Of a stretch of 54,954 nt of DNA, positions 29,294 to 39,964 are shown piece after piece (positions within the stretch are counted from its first letter, which is position 1; each line of letters opens with the position of its first letter). The position numbers were made by a program, and so were the translations under genes. The notes below the pieces were generated by a model, which did not search any database, was not told where the DNA came from, and was given only the letters and a program-made list of their open reading frames with translations. Source of the DNA: an uncultured Bacteroidia bacterium (GTDB taxonomy: Bacteria > Bacteroidota > Bacteroidia > Bacteroidales > F082); assembly GCA_902771635.1 (NCBI GenBank), contig CACXXW010000026.1, positions 1 to 54,954 on the forward strand, given 5' to 3'.

Positions 29294-31589
29294 ATGAATA
29301 AACTGACTACTATTCTTTCTCTTATCATTGCTGTTTTTGGGTTGCATCACACCTTAACTGCCCGCCCCGTCGACCTGCAAACAGCGCAATCTATCGCCAT
29401 TGAGTTCATGGGAGCTAGCGATATGCAACTGGTCTCCACTTATCGAACAGACAAGAGCGCTGCCGCATTCTATGTCTTCAATACCGAAGACGGCTTCATC
29501 ATCGTTTCTGCTGACGATTGCGAGACACCCATCATCGGCTATTCCCATGAAGGCCGCTTCGACCCAAATAACATACCCGAGCAAATGGAGGCCTATTTGC
29601 AGGACTTCGTCGCAAGGATACAATACGGCATCGAAAACCATATCGAAGCGGATGAACTCACGGCAAGGCAATGGGAACTTGTGAAGAACGAGATACCCAA
29701 CCACGGGTTGGGGCTCTCATTCTTATTACCACATGGGTAATGTGAATGCCACTCTTTCTGCTGACTTTGGTAACACCTTTTACGACTGGGATCACATGCC
29801 CGATTCGCTGACCGACGACTCCAGCGACATTGAAGTTGAAGCCGTGGCAACCTTGCTGTTCCATTGTGGCGTCTCAGTTGATATGAATTACGGTTACAAC
29901 GGATCTTCTGCCAGTTCCAACAATATTCGGAACGCCATGACACGGTATTTCAATTACTCAAGGTATATGCACCAGGAAAGCCGTGTTGACTTTAGCGATG
30001 CAGAATGGCTCACGATGATAAAAAACGATCTCGACCTACAACGTCCGGTCCAGTATTCTGGTTCAGGAAGCGGCGGGCATGCCTTTGTCTGCGACGGCTA
30101 CGATGAGAACGACCTGTTGCACTTCAACTGGGGTTGGGGTCGCGCCAACGGCTATTTCGCCTTAGGTCATCTGAATCCTATCGGTTACCATTTCAACGAC
30201 GACAACTCTGCCATTTTTGGCATCGTCCCGCAATATGATCCATGGCCTGTCTCCGTCACAGTATTTCCAGCCACCGCAGGAACTGTAATAGGCACTGGCG
30301 ATTACCATATTGGTGACACCTGCACACTTACCGCAGTGCCTTCCGACCAATGCGATTTCTATTGTTGGAAAAAAGACGGACAGATCGTGACCTTCAACCC
30401 AACATATACCATTGGCGTAGAAGAAGACAATATATACGGTATTGAAGCCATCTTCTCCTTAGGCATGTCGACAGACATCACCGCAAGCCATTATCCCGAC
30501 CCCAACAACCCAAATAGTCCTTCCGTAAGCCTGTCATGGGGAGTGCAAGGAGCAAACGACTGGATATTGGTAAAAGAATTCGATGTAGGCGAGCATGAAG
30601 ATGGAGTAGGAACCGATGGAGATTTCATTTATACGAGTTGCAGTAGTTCATATTATCCAGTGGCATTTGGCAAATACAGCGCGGATGGGGATTCGATCGA
30701 ATCGTTCAATATTGAGGGAAGTAGCCACAGTGCTGCTATGGCCTATGATGGGAACTACTTCTACTATCTTACCTCTGATAAAAAACTCCATTGTGTCGAT
30801 TTTGTCACAAAAACGCTCATCAGTAGCGTTACATTGTATCCGCCAACAGGTCAGTATTATTATAACACATTATGTGCTTACGATCCGATCAGTGATGGTT
30901 TTTGGTTTGTTTACCAAACTGTTAGCAGTTATGTCTGCAACAGATTTAAACTCATTAGCCGAAGCGGCCAAACTATATGTGAGAGCCCCATTATTCCATA
31001 TAGTATGCTAGATTATTACGACGGAATCTACGGATCATGCCATCTAATAGCCAATGACGGGACTCAACATCTTTTGTTTGCCAACGGAGGAAAACTCTAT
31101 GATTTCAACATCACAAACAACATCATAAGCGACAAATGCCTTATTGCATTTCAGCATAATTTCAAGGGAGCTTGCATAGGACAACATAAAGGGAAAGAAG
31201 CCTTGTTCGTTGTTTATAGCAACAAGATTCATATTTATGAAAGAAATGGTCATCTGTCGCAAATCGAGGGATATCGCATCTATCGCGCCGACAGCGAGAC
31301 GGATACCATAATGCTTGCCGACGGAGTCACTAACACATCCTACATCGACACCACATGGAATGACATACCTTCAGGCGTTTATAGTTTCGGCGTCAGTTCG
31401 TTATTTTCAAATGGTGTGGAATCCGAGATTATTTGGTCCGACGCCATAGTGAAAACAGATGGCATCGATGAAAACAATAGCGGGCAAGAAATCCCTGGAC
31501 GGCCCGCCCAGAAAGTGATTGAAGACGGAAAGATTGTCATCATCAAAGACGGAAAACGATACAATGTGTCGGGACAGCATTTGAATTGA
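29294..31589 (+). pseudogene. C10-family (streptopain-like) cysteine protease, paralog 1, broken by deletion
   Basis: Start MNKLTTIL is chosen over an upstream TTG. The signal peptide and Spi-like prodomain (GFIIVSADDCETPIIGYSHEG) are intact up to ARQWELVKNE at about 29697. The next frame resumes as RYPTTGWGSHSYYH, so the segment PLLTEMWEQG through the catalytic-cysteine motif GCxAVAMGQIMHYW is gone: about 134 bp relative to paralog 3, or 173 relative to paralog 4. The catalytic Cys is lost and the frame is shifted. The remainder keeps the catalytic His region (GHAFVCDGYDENDLLHFNWGWG), a WT-rich InlB-like repeat, a probable beta-propeller-like region, an FnIII-like domain and the C-terminal tail. 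It cannot make an active protease unless the gap is an assembly error. Confidence 0.85.
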
Positions 31590-31613
31590 ATTTGATAATA
31601 AAAACAAAAACAT

Positions 31614-34030
31614 ATGAAACGCATTTCCCTACTCTGCATTGCCTTTTTCGGGTTGTTTTTAAGCACTATAGCCCATCCCGTCACCTTGCAAACGGCACAA
31701 TCCGTCGCTGCCAAGTTCACGGGAACAAGCGATGTGCAATTAGTCTCCACTTATCGAACAGACAAGAGCGCTGCCGCATTCTATGTCTTCAATACCGAAG
31801 ACGGCTTCGTCATCGTTTCGGCCGACAATTGCGAGACACCCATCATCGGCTATTCCCATGAAGGCCGCTTCGACCCAAATAACATACCCGAACAAATGGA
31901 AGGCTATTTGCAGGACTTCGTGGCAAGGATACAATATGGAATCGAAAACCATATTGAAGCGGATGAACTCACGGCAAGGCAATGGGAACTGGTTAAGGTC
32001 ACTGGACGGCTCAACGAAAGCAAGACTGCCTCTGCCGTCGAGCCCTTGCTAACCGAAATGTGGGAGCAGGGATGCCTTTACAACGAGCTCTGCCCTACCT
32101 TTTCAAAAGTCCCGTGTGGTCATGCCGAAGTGGGCTGTGTGGCCGTGGCCATGGGGAAACCGGATGGGGGACGCACTCTTATAACAATGCAGGCCTCACG
32201 CTTTCCGCTGACTTCGGCAACACCGTATACGATTGGAACCACATGCCCGATTCGCTGACTGACGACTCCAGCGACATTGAAGTTGAGGCAGTGGCAACCC
32301 TATTGTTCCATTGCGGCGTTTCTGTGAACATGAAATATGAAACTAACGGTTCTGGTGCCGATTCCGGTGATGTCCCTGATGCCTTGATTCGTTACTTCAA
32401 TTACTCAAGGCGACTCCATTTCGAAAAACGCAGTAATTTCAGCGATGATGAATGGATGTCGATGCTGAAGACCTGTCTCGATTTACAACGACCCGTATTT
32501 TATGGAGGAAAAGGCAGCCAAGGCAGCCATGCCTTCGTGTGTGACGGCTACGACGAAAACAACTTGCTGCACTTCAACTGGGGTTGGGGTCGTGCCAATG
32601 GTTATTTTGCCTTGGGGAACTTGAATCCTATCGGATACAGCTTTAACGAAAGCAACTTTGCCATCCTCGACATCAACCCCGAATATGAAACATGGATTAT
32701 TGAGGCTACGGCTTATCCTCCTACAGCCGGCACCATAGAAGGAACTGGAGAATATCATATTGGCGAGCAATGCGTGCTTACTGCGGTGCCCAATGCAAAC
32801 AGTACATTCAGTTATTGGAAGAAACGCGGGAATATCATTTCCTACAACATGTCATACTCTTTTATGGTCAATTCCGATGTCAACGACATCGAAGCACACT
32901 TCTCCCTCAATCCCCTTAAGGAAATACAAGCATTTCACTCACCCGACACGAATGATGTGAACAGTCCATATGTCAACCTGACATGGAACTATGACAGCAT
33001 TCATGAATGGAACCTTTTGAAACAATTGGAAATTGACGGAGAAATGAGAGGCTTGACCACAGATGGCGAATACATCTATACCAATTACAACAGATACGAT
33101 GAATTGGGAAAAACAATTGTAGGGCTGAAGAAATACACGATGGATGGCGATTTGGTGGATTTGTTTGAACTAGAAAACGCCTATGCCCTCAACATAACAA
33201 ACGACGGCAATTTTATTTATTTCGGGAATGACCATATTTACTCCTTGTATCTTTATTTAACCGACTTTACCCACAAAACCATAGTGGACAGTATTAACAT
33301 GAACTTTAGACCAGAATATTGTGCATATGATGCTACAAACGACAGCTTCTGGTTAAAGGGGGTGACTGGCAATAATCTAGTGTTTGTTAACCGCCAAGGC
33401 GAAATGATATGCAATGTGCCCATATTGTCAACTACAGATTTTATTTATGGATTTGGCAGCATCATCGCCGAAGACGGTAACTTACATTTGTTGATGGTTA
33501 ACAACAAACATGTCAGTAATTATGATGTCTCCGACGGAAGTTTCTACAACCGTTACATGGCTTCATTGAATTACACAGGTCAAACAGTAGGCGCTTGCAT
33601 TGGAAAATATAATGACAAAGACGCCTTGTTTGTTGCCTCACACAATTACTATTTAGATAACTCTATAATCTATGTTTTCGAAATTGATTGTCCTCTCGCT
33701 CGTATTATGCACTATCGTCTATATCGTAGCAATAGCGAAGGAAACATCGTGATGCTTGCCGACCATGTCACCGAAACATCTTACACTGACCTAACATGGA
33801 ACAACATCAGTGCTGGCGAATACCGTTTCGGCATCAGCGAGGTTTATTTCAATGGCGTCGAGTCGGAAATCATTTGGTCCGACACCATCGTGAAGACGGA
33901 CTTTGGCATGGATGAGAACAGCAACCAGGAAAGCCAAGAGCCTTCTGTTCAGAAAGTGGTTGAAGACGGGCACATCGTCATCATCAAGGATGGAAAACGC
34001 TACAATGTGTCGGGACAGCATTTGAATTGA
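31614..34030 (+). pseudogene. C10-family cysteine protease, paralog 2, broken by a 28-bp deletion
   Basis: Signal peptide, prodomain and the catalytic-cysteine block GCVAVAMG (Cys175) are in frame from 31614. At about 32154 the sequence jumps from ATGGG to GAAACCGGATGG; comparison with paralogs 3 and 4 shows exactly 28 bp missing (QIMHYWRYP region). The frame is lost, but shifting by one restores ETGWGTHSYNN, the catalytic-His region GSHAFVCDGYDENN and the rest to 34030. The C-terminal half matches the other copies (repeat, propeller-like, FnIII-like, type-IX-like tail). This is a recent lesion or an assembly error since there are no other disruptions. Confidence 0.85.
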
Positions 34031-34057
34031 AAACGATAATAATAAATAAAAAAGCAT

Positions 34058-36427
34058 ATGAAACGCATTTCACTACTCTTCATTGCCCTTTTCGGGCTGT
34101 TTTTAAGCACTGCTGCCCACCCCGTCGACCTGAAAACGGCGCAATCCGTCGCCGTCAAGTTCATGGGAGCAAGCGATGTGCAACTAGTCTCCACTTATCG
34201 AACAGACAAGAGTGTGTCCGCATTCTATGTCTTTAACACCGAGGACGGCTTCATCATCGTTTCGGCCGACGATTGCGAGACACCCATCATCGGCTATTCC
34301 CATGAAGGCCGCTTCGACCCTAACGCCGTTCCCGTGCAAATGGAAGCCTATTTGCAGGACTTCGTCGCAAGGATACAATACGGCATCGAAAACCATATCG
34401 AAGCGGATGAACTCACGGCAAGGCAATGGGAACTTGTGAAGAACGAGCCCTTGCTAACCGAAATGTGGGAGCAAGGATGCCTTTACAACGAGCTCTGCCC
34501 TACCTTTTCAAAAGTCCCGTGTGGCCATGCCGAAGCGGGTTGCATAGCCGTGGCCATGGGTCAAATCATGCATTATTGGAGATATCCCGAAACCGGATGG
34601 GGCTCGCACTCTTACAACAATGCAGGCCACACGCTTTCCGCTGATTTCGGCAACACCATCTACGACTGGGACCATATGCCCGATTCGCTGACCGACAACT
34701 CCAGCGACGCTGAAATTGAGGCTGTAGCGACACTGCTTTTCCATTGTGGAGTTTCGGTAAACATGAAATACACCACCAACGGTTCTGGTGCCGATTCTGG
34801 CGATGTCCCTGACGCGTTGGTCCGCTATTTCAATTACTCAAGGCGACTCCATTTCGAAAAACGCAGTGATTTCGATGATGAGGAATGGATTTCGATGTTG
34901 AAAAGCTGCCTTTACTTACAGCGACCCGTGTTTTACGGAGGTAAAGGCAGCCAAGGCAGCCATGCCTTCGTGTGTGACGGCTACGACGGCAACGACTTGC
35001 TGCACTTCAATTGGGGATGGGGTCGCGCCAACGGCTATTTCGCCTTGGGACATCTGAATCCTATCGGACTTAATTTCAACGACAAGAACTTCGCCATCCT
35101 CGACATCAACCCCGAATATGAACCTTGGATTGTGGAAGCCACAGCTTATCCATCAACAGCAGGCGCTATCGATGGCAATGGCGAATATCACATCGGTGAT
35201 TCATGCACTCTGACAGCAATACCTGCAGAAGGCCACGAATTCTATTGCTGGAAGAGAAACGGAAAAATCATATCCAACATGCCGTCCATAGCCCTTAGTG
35301 TGGAAGAAGACATCCTCGACATTGAAGCCCACTTCTCTTGTCTTCCCGTAGGCCAAATCTCGGCAAATTACTCACCCGATGCAAGCAATCCGAACAGCTC
35401 AAGCGTGAGCCTTTCGTGGAATCGTGCAGATACCGAATGGGTACTGTTGAAACAATTAGAAATCAACGAAGAAGGTAGCGGAGTGGTCACCGACGGCGAA
35501 TACATCTACGTCACCTACGCATATTGGAACAACCCTTCTTTCTCATTTGGCAAATACACCATGGACGGAGAACTGCTGGAAAAGTTCAACATTGAAGGTG
35601 TCCCTGAAGCTATGGGTATTGCTTACGATGGAACCTTGTTTTACAGTAACAGTTGCCAGTCGAACCTGAAAGTATTACACACTATAGATCTATACAACAA
35701 AACGGTTATTGACAGCACTGAAATAGGCACTTGGTTCGCGACAGCCACCTACGACCCTGAATATGATGGCTTTTGGCTCGACCGTAACAAACAAGTATAC
35801 CTTTATGACCGTCAAGGCCAAAGAATCAAACCCAGTCCGACAGCACAGGACTATATCTATGGAACGGGATATTTCACCGCAAAAGACGGGACTCCCCACT
35901 TGTTGTTGTCCATGGAAGCAGGAGTTTACGACTATGACCTCACCAACAACGTCATCCAGGACCGTCCTCTGATGGAACCAGATTGGGATTATACCTACGG
36001 AGTTGGAGCCCACGTTGGGAAATACAATGGCAAAGAGGCCATGTTTATTGCCATTGGCTTCTCCATTCGCATTTATGAAATCAAGAGCCGTCTGGAACAA
36101 ATCATGGGCTATCGCATCTATCGTGCCGACAGCGAAGGGAATAGCGTGATGCTGGCAGATGAAGTCACCAGCACATCCTATATCGACTACACCTGGAATG
36201 AGGCTCAAGCTGGAGAATACCGTTTCGGCATCAGCGAAGTGTACGCCAACGGTGTCGAGTCGGAAATCATTTGGTCCGACACCATCGTGAAGACAGACTT
36301 TGGCATGGATGAAAACGGCAATCAAGAAAGCCAAGAGCCTTCTGTCCAGAAAGTGATCGAAGACGGACACATCATCATCATCAAAGACGGAAAGAGGTAC
36401 AACGTGTCGGGCCAGCATTTGAATTGA
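34058..36427 (+). CDS. C10-family (streptopain-like) cysteine protease, paralog 3
   Basis: A 789-residue secreted protease, the shorter intact copy. Signal peptide (ISLLFIALFGLFLSTAA), Spi-type inhibitory prodomain (about 20-110), then the papain-like C10 domain with catalytic Cys162 in AGCIAVAMGQIMHYW and His302 in GSHAFVCDGY; NWGWGRANGYF follows. Next are an InlB-type repeat (EYHIGDSCTLTAI), a roughly 220-residue propeller-like region, an FnIII-like domain (GYRIYRADSEGN ... YRFGISEVYANG) and a C-terminal tail VEDGHIVIIKDG-like/KRYNVSGQ that resembles type IX secretion sorting tails. Compared with paralogs 2 and 4 it lacks 13 codons (TGRLNESKTASAV) after WELVK, without loss of frame. Substrate is probably host or dietary protein. 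Confidence 0.9.
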   Translation: MKRISLLFIALFGLFLSTAAHPVDLKTAQSVAVKFMGASDVQLVSTYRTDKSVSAFYVFNTEDGFIIVSADDCETPIIGYSHEGRFDPNAVPVQMEAYLQDFVARIQYGIENHIEADELTARQWELVKNEPLLTEMWEQGCLYNELCPTFSKVPCGHAEAGCIAVAMGQIMHYWRYPETGWGSHSYNNAGHTLSADFGNTIYDWDHMPDSLTDNSSDAEIEAVATLLFHCGVSVNMKYTTNGSGADSGDVPDALVRYFNYSRRLHFEKRSDFDDEEWISMLKSCLYLQRPVFYGGKGSQGSHAFVCDGYDGNDLLHFNWGWGRANGYFALGHLNPIGLNFNDKNFAILDINPEYEPWIVEATAYPSTAGAIDGNGEYHIGDSCTLTAIPAEGHEFYCWKRNGKIISNMPSIALSVEEDILDIEAHFSCLPVGQISANYSPDASNPNSSSVSLSWNRADTEWVLLKQLEINEEGSGVVTDGEYIYVTYAYWNNPSFSFGKYTMDGELLEKFNIEGVPEAMGIAYDGTLFYSNSCQSNLKVLHTIDLYNKTVIDSTEIGTWFATATYDPEYDGFWLDRNKQVYLYDRQGQRIKPSPTAQDYIYGTGYFTAKDGTPHLLLSMEAGVYDYDLTNNVIQDRPLMEPDWDYTYGVGAHVGKYNGKEAMFIAIGFSIRIYEIKSRLEQIMGYRIYRADSEGNSVMLADEVTSTSYIDYTWNEAQAGEYRFGISEVYANGVESEIIWSDTIVKTDFGMDENGNQESQEPSVQKVIEDGHIIIIKDGKRYNVSGQHLN

Positions 36428-36454
36428 AAAAGATAATAATAAAAAAGAAAGCAT

Positions 36455-38878
36455 ATGAAACGCATTTCCCTACTCTGCATCGCCTTTTTCGGGTTGTTTT
36501 TAAGCACTATAGCTCATCCCGTCGACCTGCAAACAGCGCAATCCGTCGCTGCCAAGTTCATGGGAACAAGAGATGTGCAATTAGTCTTCACTTATCGAAC
36601 AGACAAGAACGCTGCCGCATTCTATGTCTTCAACACCTCTGACGGTTTCATCATCGTTTCGGCCGACGATTGCGAGACGCCTATCATCGGCTATTCCCAT
36701 GAAGGTCGTTTCGACCCAAACGACGTTCCCGAGCAAATGGAGGCCTATTTGCAGGACTTCGTGGCAAGGATACAATATGGCATCGAAAACCATATTGAAG
36801 CGGATGAACTCACGGCAAGCCAATGGGAATTGGTGAAAACCACTGGTCGGCTCAACGAAAGCAAAACCGCCTCAGCCGTCGAGCCATTGCTGACCGAGAT
36901 GTGGGAGCAGGGATGCCATTACAACGAGCTCTGCCCCACCTTTTCAAAAGTCCCGTGTGGCCATGCCGAAGTGGGCTGCGTGGCTGTGGCCATGGGTCAG
37001 ATCATGCACTATTGGCGCTATCCAGAAACTGGCTGGGGGGCGCACTCATACAACAATTCAGGGTTTCAACTTTCCGCTGATTTCGGCAACACCGTGTACG
37101 ATTGGGACCACATGCCCGATTCGCTGACTGACGACTCCAGCGACGCTGAAATTGAAGCTGTAGCGACACTGCTTTTCCATTGTGGAGTTTCGGTAAACAT
37201 GAAATACACCACTAACGGTTCAGGGGCCGACTCAGGTGATGTCCCTGATGCATTGATAAAGCATTTCAAATATTCAAGCAGTCTCCATATCGAGAAACAT
37301 AGTGATCACAATGATGCAGAATGGATATTGATGTTGAAGTCTTGCCTCAACCTACAGCGACCCGTGTATTACGGAGGAAAAGGCAGTCAAGGCAGTCATG
37401 CCTTCGTGTGCGACGGCTACGACGGCAACGACCTGCTCCATTTCAACTGGGGATGGGGTCGCGCCAATGGCTATTTCGCCTTGGGCAACTTGAATCCGAT
37501 TGGATACAGCTTTAACGAAAAGAATTTTGCCATACTCGACATCACCCCCAACCTTAACCTGTTTCAAGTATCCGCTTCAGTTATTCCGCCTAATGGAGGC
37601 CACATCCATGGACTTGGAGGATATCACATCCATGAACAATGCAACTTGACTGCAGTTCCAGAAGGAGATTATGACTTTTATTATTGGAGAAAAGACAGAG
37701 AAATCGTTTCGCTCGACTCAATCTATTCAATGGAGGTCTCGGATGATATCAACGGTATTGAAGCCCTCTTCGTACTAAGACCAGCAACAAGCATCACTGC
37801 AAGTCTTAATGCCGACTCTGGTATGCTAAGCAATCCGATCGTCAATTTCTCTTATGAGGAAGAGGGAGGCCTTGCATTCCCTTTGATGAAACAGTTCGTA
37901 ATTGAAAAGGGAGAAGGTGTCATCTCCGATGAAGAGTTCATCTATGTCTTCCATAATTGGAATGCTGCAGGACAGAAGTTCACCAAATATACTATGGAAG
38001 GGGAGTTCGTCGAGAACTTCAATGTGACAAGTTGCAATTATATCATCTGCGCCACTTATGACGGTACGTACTTTTATGCTTGTGCTCGGGATCATAGAAC
38101 ACTATATACTCTAGACCTCAAAAACCAACAATTAATTAGTTACACTACTTTACCATTCATTATTAATGCCATCGCGTATGATTCAATAACCGACAACTTT
38201 TGGGTAGCCAATTCGGCATATTCCAACACACGAAAAATCTACCTTTTGGACCGATCGGGCCATATCATCAAAGCAGGGCCAGATTTACCAGCAGTAATCA
38301 TCAGTGCTGGCATGACCAATGGTACAGACCACAATCGGCATCTCTTGGCAAGTACTCATGACGCATCGATATATGATTACAACATTAATCAAAACATGTT
38401 AGACACCTTCAACATCACGAATCTAGGATTTGGCTCATCCCACAGCATCATTTCAACAGGAAAATATGAAGGGGAAAACGCTGTCTTTGTTTGCAACAAA
38501 TATGGTCATACTGTCAAGATTTTCGGGATAAGAGATGTCTACTCAAAAGTCATGTATTACCGATTGTATCGTAAAGACAACCTTGGAAACGAAGTAATGC
38601 TTGCCGATGAGTTCACAAAGACTTCGTTCATCGACACCACATGGAACGAGGCAAGGCCAGGAACATACCAATTCGGAGTAAGCTCCGTATTCTTCAACGG
38701 TAACGAATCCAAGGTAATATGGTCCGATGCCATCGTAAAGATGAATCATTGCATCGATGAAAACAAGGACAGTCACCCCACTGACCCATCTGTCCAAAAA
38801 GTGATCGAAGACGGACACATCGTCATTATCAAGGACGGGAAACGCTATAGCCTATCAGGACAAACTTTGAATCAATGA
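36455..38878 (+). CDS. C10-family (streptopain-like) cysteine protease, paralog 4
   Basis: The full-length copy at 807 residues. Same order as paralog 3: signal peptide (ISLLCIAFFGLFLSTIA), prodomain, catalytic Cys175 in VGCVAVAMGQIMHYW, His315 in GSHAFVCDGYDGND, InlB-type repeat, propeller-like region, FnIII-like domain (MYYRLYRKDNLGNEV), and a tail VEDGHIVIIKDG-type ending KRYSLSGQTLNQ, slightly divergent from the others. The N-terminal ~370 residues are nearly identical to paralogs 2 and 3; the middle (about 390-700) is strongly diverged. This suggests either diversifying substrate-binding regions or gene conversion of the catalytic half. Confidence 0.9.
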   Translation: MKRISLLCIAFFGLFLSTIAHPVDLQTAQSVAAKFMGTRDVQLVFTYRTDKNAAAFYVFNTSDGFIIVSADDCETPIIGYSHEGRFDPNDVPEQMEAYLQDFVARIQYGIENHIEADELTASQWELVKTTGRLNESKTASAVEPLLTEMWEQGCHYNELCPTFSKVPCGHAEVGCVAVAMGQIMHYWRYPETGWGAHSYNNSGFQLSADFGNTVYDWDHMPDSLTDDSSDAEIEAVATLLFHCGVSVNMKYTTNGSGADSGDVPDALIKHFKYSSSLHIEKHSDHNDAEWILMLKSCLNLQRPVYYGGKGSQGSHAFVCDGYDGNDLLHFNWGWGRANGYFALGNLNPIGYSFNEKNFAILDITPNLNLFQVSASVIPPNGGHIHGLGGYHIHEQCNLTAVPEGDYDFYYWRKDREIVSLDSIYSMEVSDDINGIEALFVLRPATSITASLNADSGMLSNPIVNFSYEEEGGLAFPLMKQFVIEKGEGVISDEEFIYVFHNWNAAGQKFTKYTMEGEFVENFNVTSCNYIICATYDGTYFYACARDHRTLYTLDLKNQQLISYTTLPFIINAIAYDSITDNFWVANSAYSNTRKIYLLDRSGHIIKAGPDLPAVIISAGMTNGTDHNRHLLASTHDASIYDYNINQNMLDTFNITNLGFGSSHSIISTGKYEGENAVFVCNKYGHTVKIFGIRDVYSKVMYYRLYRKDNLGNEVMLADEFTKTSFIDTTWNEARPGTYQFGVSSVFFNGNESKVIWSDAIVKMNHCIDENKDSHPTDPSVQKVIEDGHIVIIKDGKRYSLSGQTLNQ

Positions 38879-38886
38879 TGATTTTG

Positions 38887-38894
38887 TATTTTTG
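38887..38894 (+). promoter_or_regulatory. -7 promoter element of the PorT-like gene
   Basis: TATTTTTG with TTTGAA at 38867-38872 as a possible -33 box; the gene starts at 38951. It lies just after the paralog 4 stop. Confidence 0.55.
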
Positions 38895-38950
38895 CAACGC
38901 TTTTGCAATAAAAACGCCACAAATCAGTTAATCCTAGAAATCGAACAATA

Positions 38951-39814
38951 ATGAAGAGATTCAGAATAGTTACCCTACTGTTGGCCTTCACTTTGGCCGC
39001 TCCTGCCCTGCTCCATGCCCAAATCGTCAAAGGCGAACTGATCTTGGGCGGCAACATCTGCCAAGTGGACGGCGACGAATGCTACCATTACCGCAAGCCA
39101 GGCGTTCATGTCGGTGCCGGTGCCTTAATTCCCATCACCAACTGGTTGGATGTCGGCATTGAGGTGCTTTTCAACCAAAAAGGTGCCTACAAAGGCGACT
39201 CCATCAACCAACATCTTGGGCTTTATTCGGGACGATACAAGCTGAACCTCAACTATGCCGAAATCCCGGTGATGATCTATGTGACCGACAAGGACCGCTA
39301 TAGTCTCGGCGTCGGAGTTTCATACGGGCGCATTGTCGGACTCCAAGAATACATCAACGGACAGTCCTCATCCATCCGTTTGGGTGACGGACAAATCCAT
39401 TGGAGAGAGGACAGAGAAGGCCTACCCGATGTCAGCCAAGCAACCAACATCAAGGAATTGACCAAAATGCTTTATACGGCGGGCTATCCGCAAGACGCAG
39501 CCATCGAAGAACTGGTTCCACAAGTGATTGCCAACTCCGACAGCTATCGTGGCAACGACTTCTGCATTTGCGCCGATGCCCGAGTCCGGATCTGGGAAGG
39601 CATCCATGCTGAATTGCGCTACCAATACTCGCTGATGCCCATTCGTACACGCCTGTTCTACAAAGACACCAACGAAACCCTCCTGAAAACCGATGACTCG
39701 CGAGTGCAACCCCTGCAACGCCAGTACAACAACAGCATCACACTGAGGGTGGTGTATCTCTTCAACGAACACCGCGCAAAGGCAAACAAAGAGGCCTCGA
39801 AGAAGGGTCAATAG
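38951..39814 (+). CDS. PorT-like outer-membrane beta-barrel protein
   Basis: A 287-residue protein with signal peptide (IVTLLLAFTLAAPALLHAQ) and repeated amphipathic strands typical of the Bacteroidetes small-barrel/PorT family: VHVGAGALIPITNWLDVGIEVLFNQKG, LNLNYAEIPVMIYV, YSLGVGVSYGRIVG, HAELRYQYSL and YNNSITLRVVYLF at the end. An insert around 140-200 (EDREGLPDVSQATNIKELTKM) may be a loop or plug. PorT proteins are part of or related to type IX secretion. Proximity to the C10 proteases with type-IX-like tails is suggestive, but this family has many unrelated members. Confidence 0.75.
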   Translation: MKRFRIVTLLLAFTLAAPALLHAQIVKGELILGGNICQVDGDECYHYRKPGVHVGAGALIPITNWLDVGIEVLFNQKGAYKGDSINQHLGLYSGRYKLNLNYAEIPVMIYVTDKDRYSLGVGVSYGRIVGLQEYINGQSSSIRLGDGQIHWREDREGLPDVSQATNIKELTKMLYTAGYPQDAAIEELVPQVIANSDSYRGNDFCICADARVRIWEGIHAELRYQYSLMPIRTRLFYKDTNETLLKTDDSRVQPLQRQYNNSITLRVVYLFNEHRAKANKEASKKGQ

Positions 39815-39837
39815 TCCTGGAATGTTTCTGGAAACAT

Positions 39838-39957
39838 GTCATTCCTTGCAGAGGCTTGCAGGGATTGGAATCTATGTTTTCAGAAACATTACACTGTTCA
39901 ACCTTCTATAGATTCCAAATCGCACATCCTTTGCGAGGAATGACCTAGAAGGTTGAA
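39838..39957. repeat. Long imperfect palindromic element between two convergent genes
   Basis: Left arm GTCATTCCTTGCAGAGG ... GGAATCTAT (39838-39875) and right arm ATAGATTCC ... CCTTTGCGAGGAATGAC (39908-39944) are inverted over about 37 bp at roughly 80 percent identity. A separate perfect 12-bp pair TTCAACCTTCTA (39897-39908) and TAGAAGGTTGAA (39946-39957) overlaps the right arm. The element lies between the PorT-like gene and trmN6, filling that gap. It looks like a non-coding MITE/REP-type element; it could act as a bidirectional terminator. Confidence 0.65.
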
Positions 39958-39964
39958 GCAATTG

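Noticed and set aside
32060..34030. Independent gene starting at 32060
   Set aside because: Its first residues are out-of-frame translation of paralog 2; the true start of that paralog is 31614.
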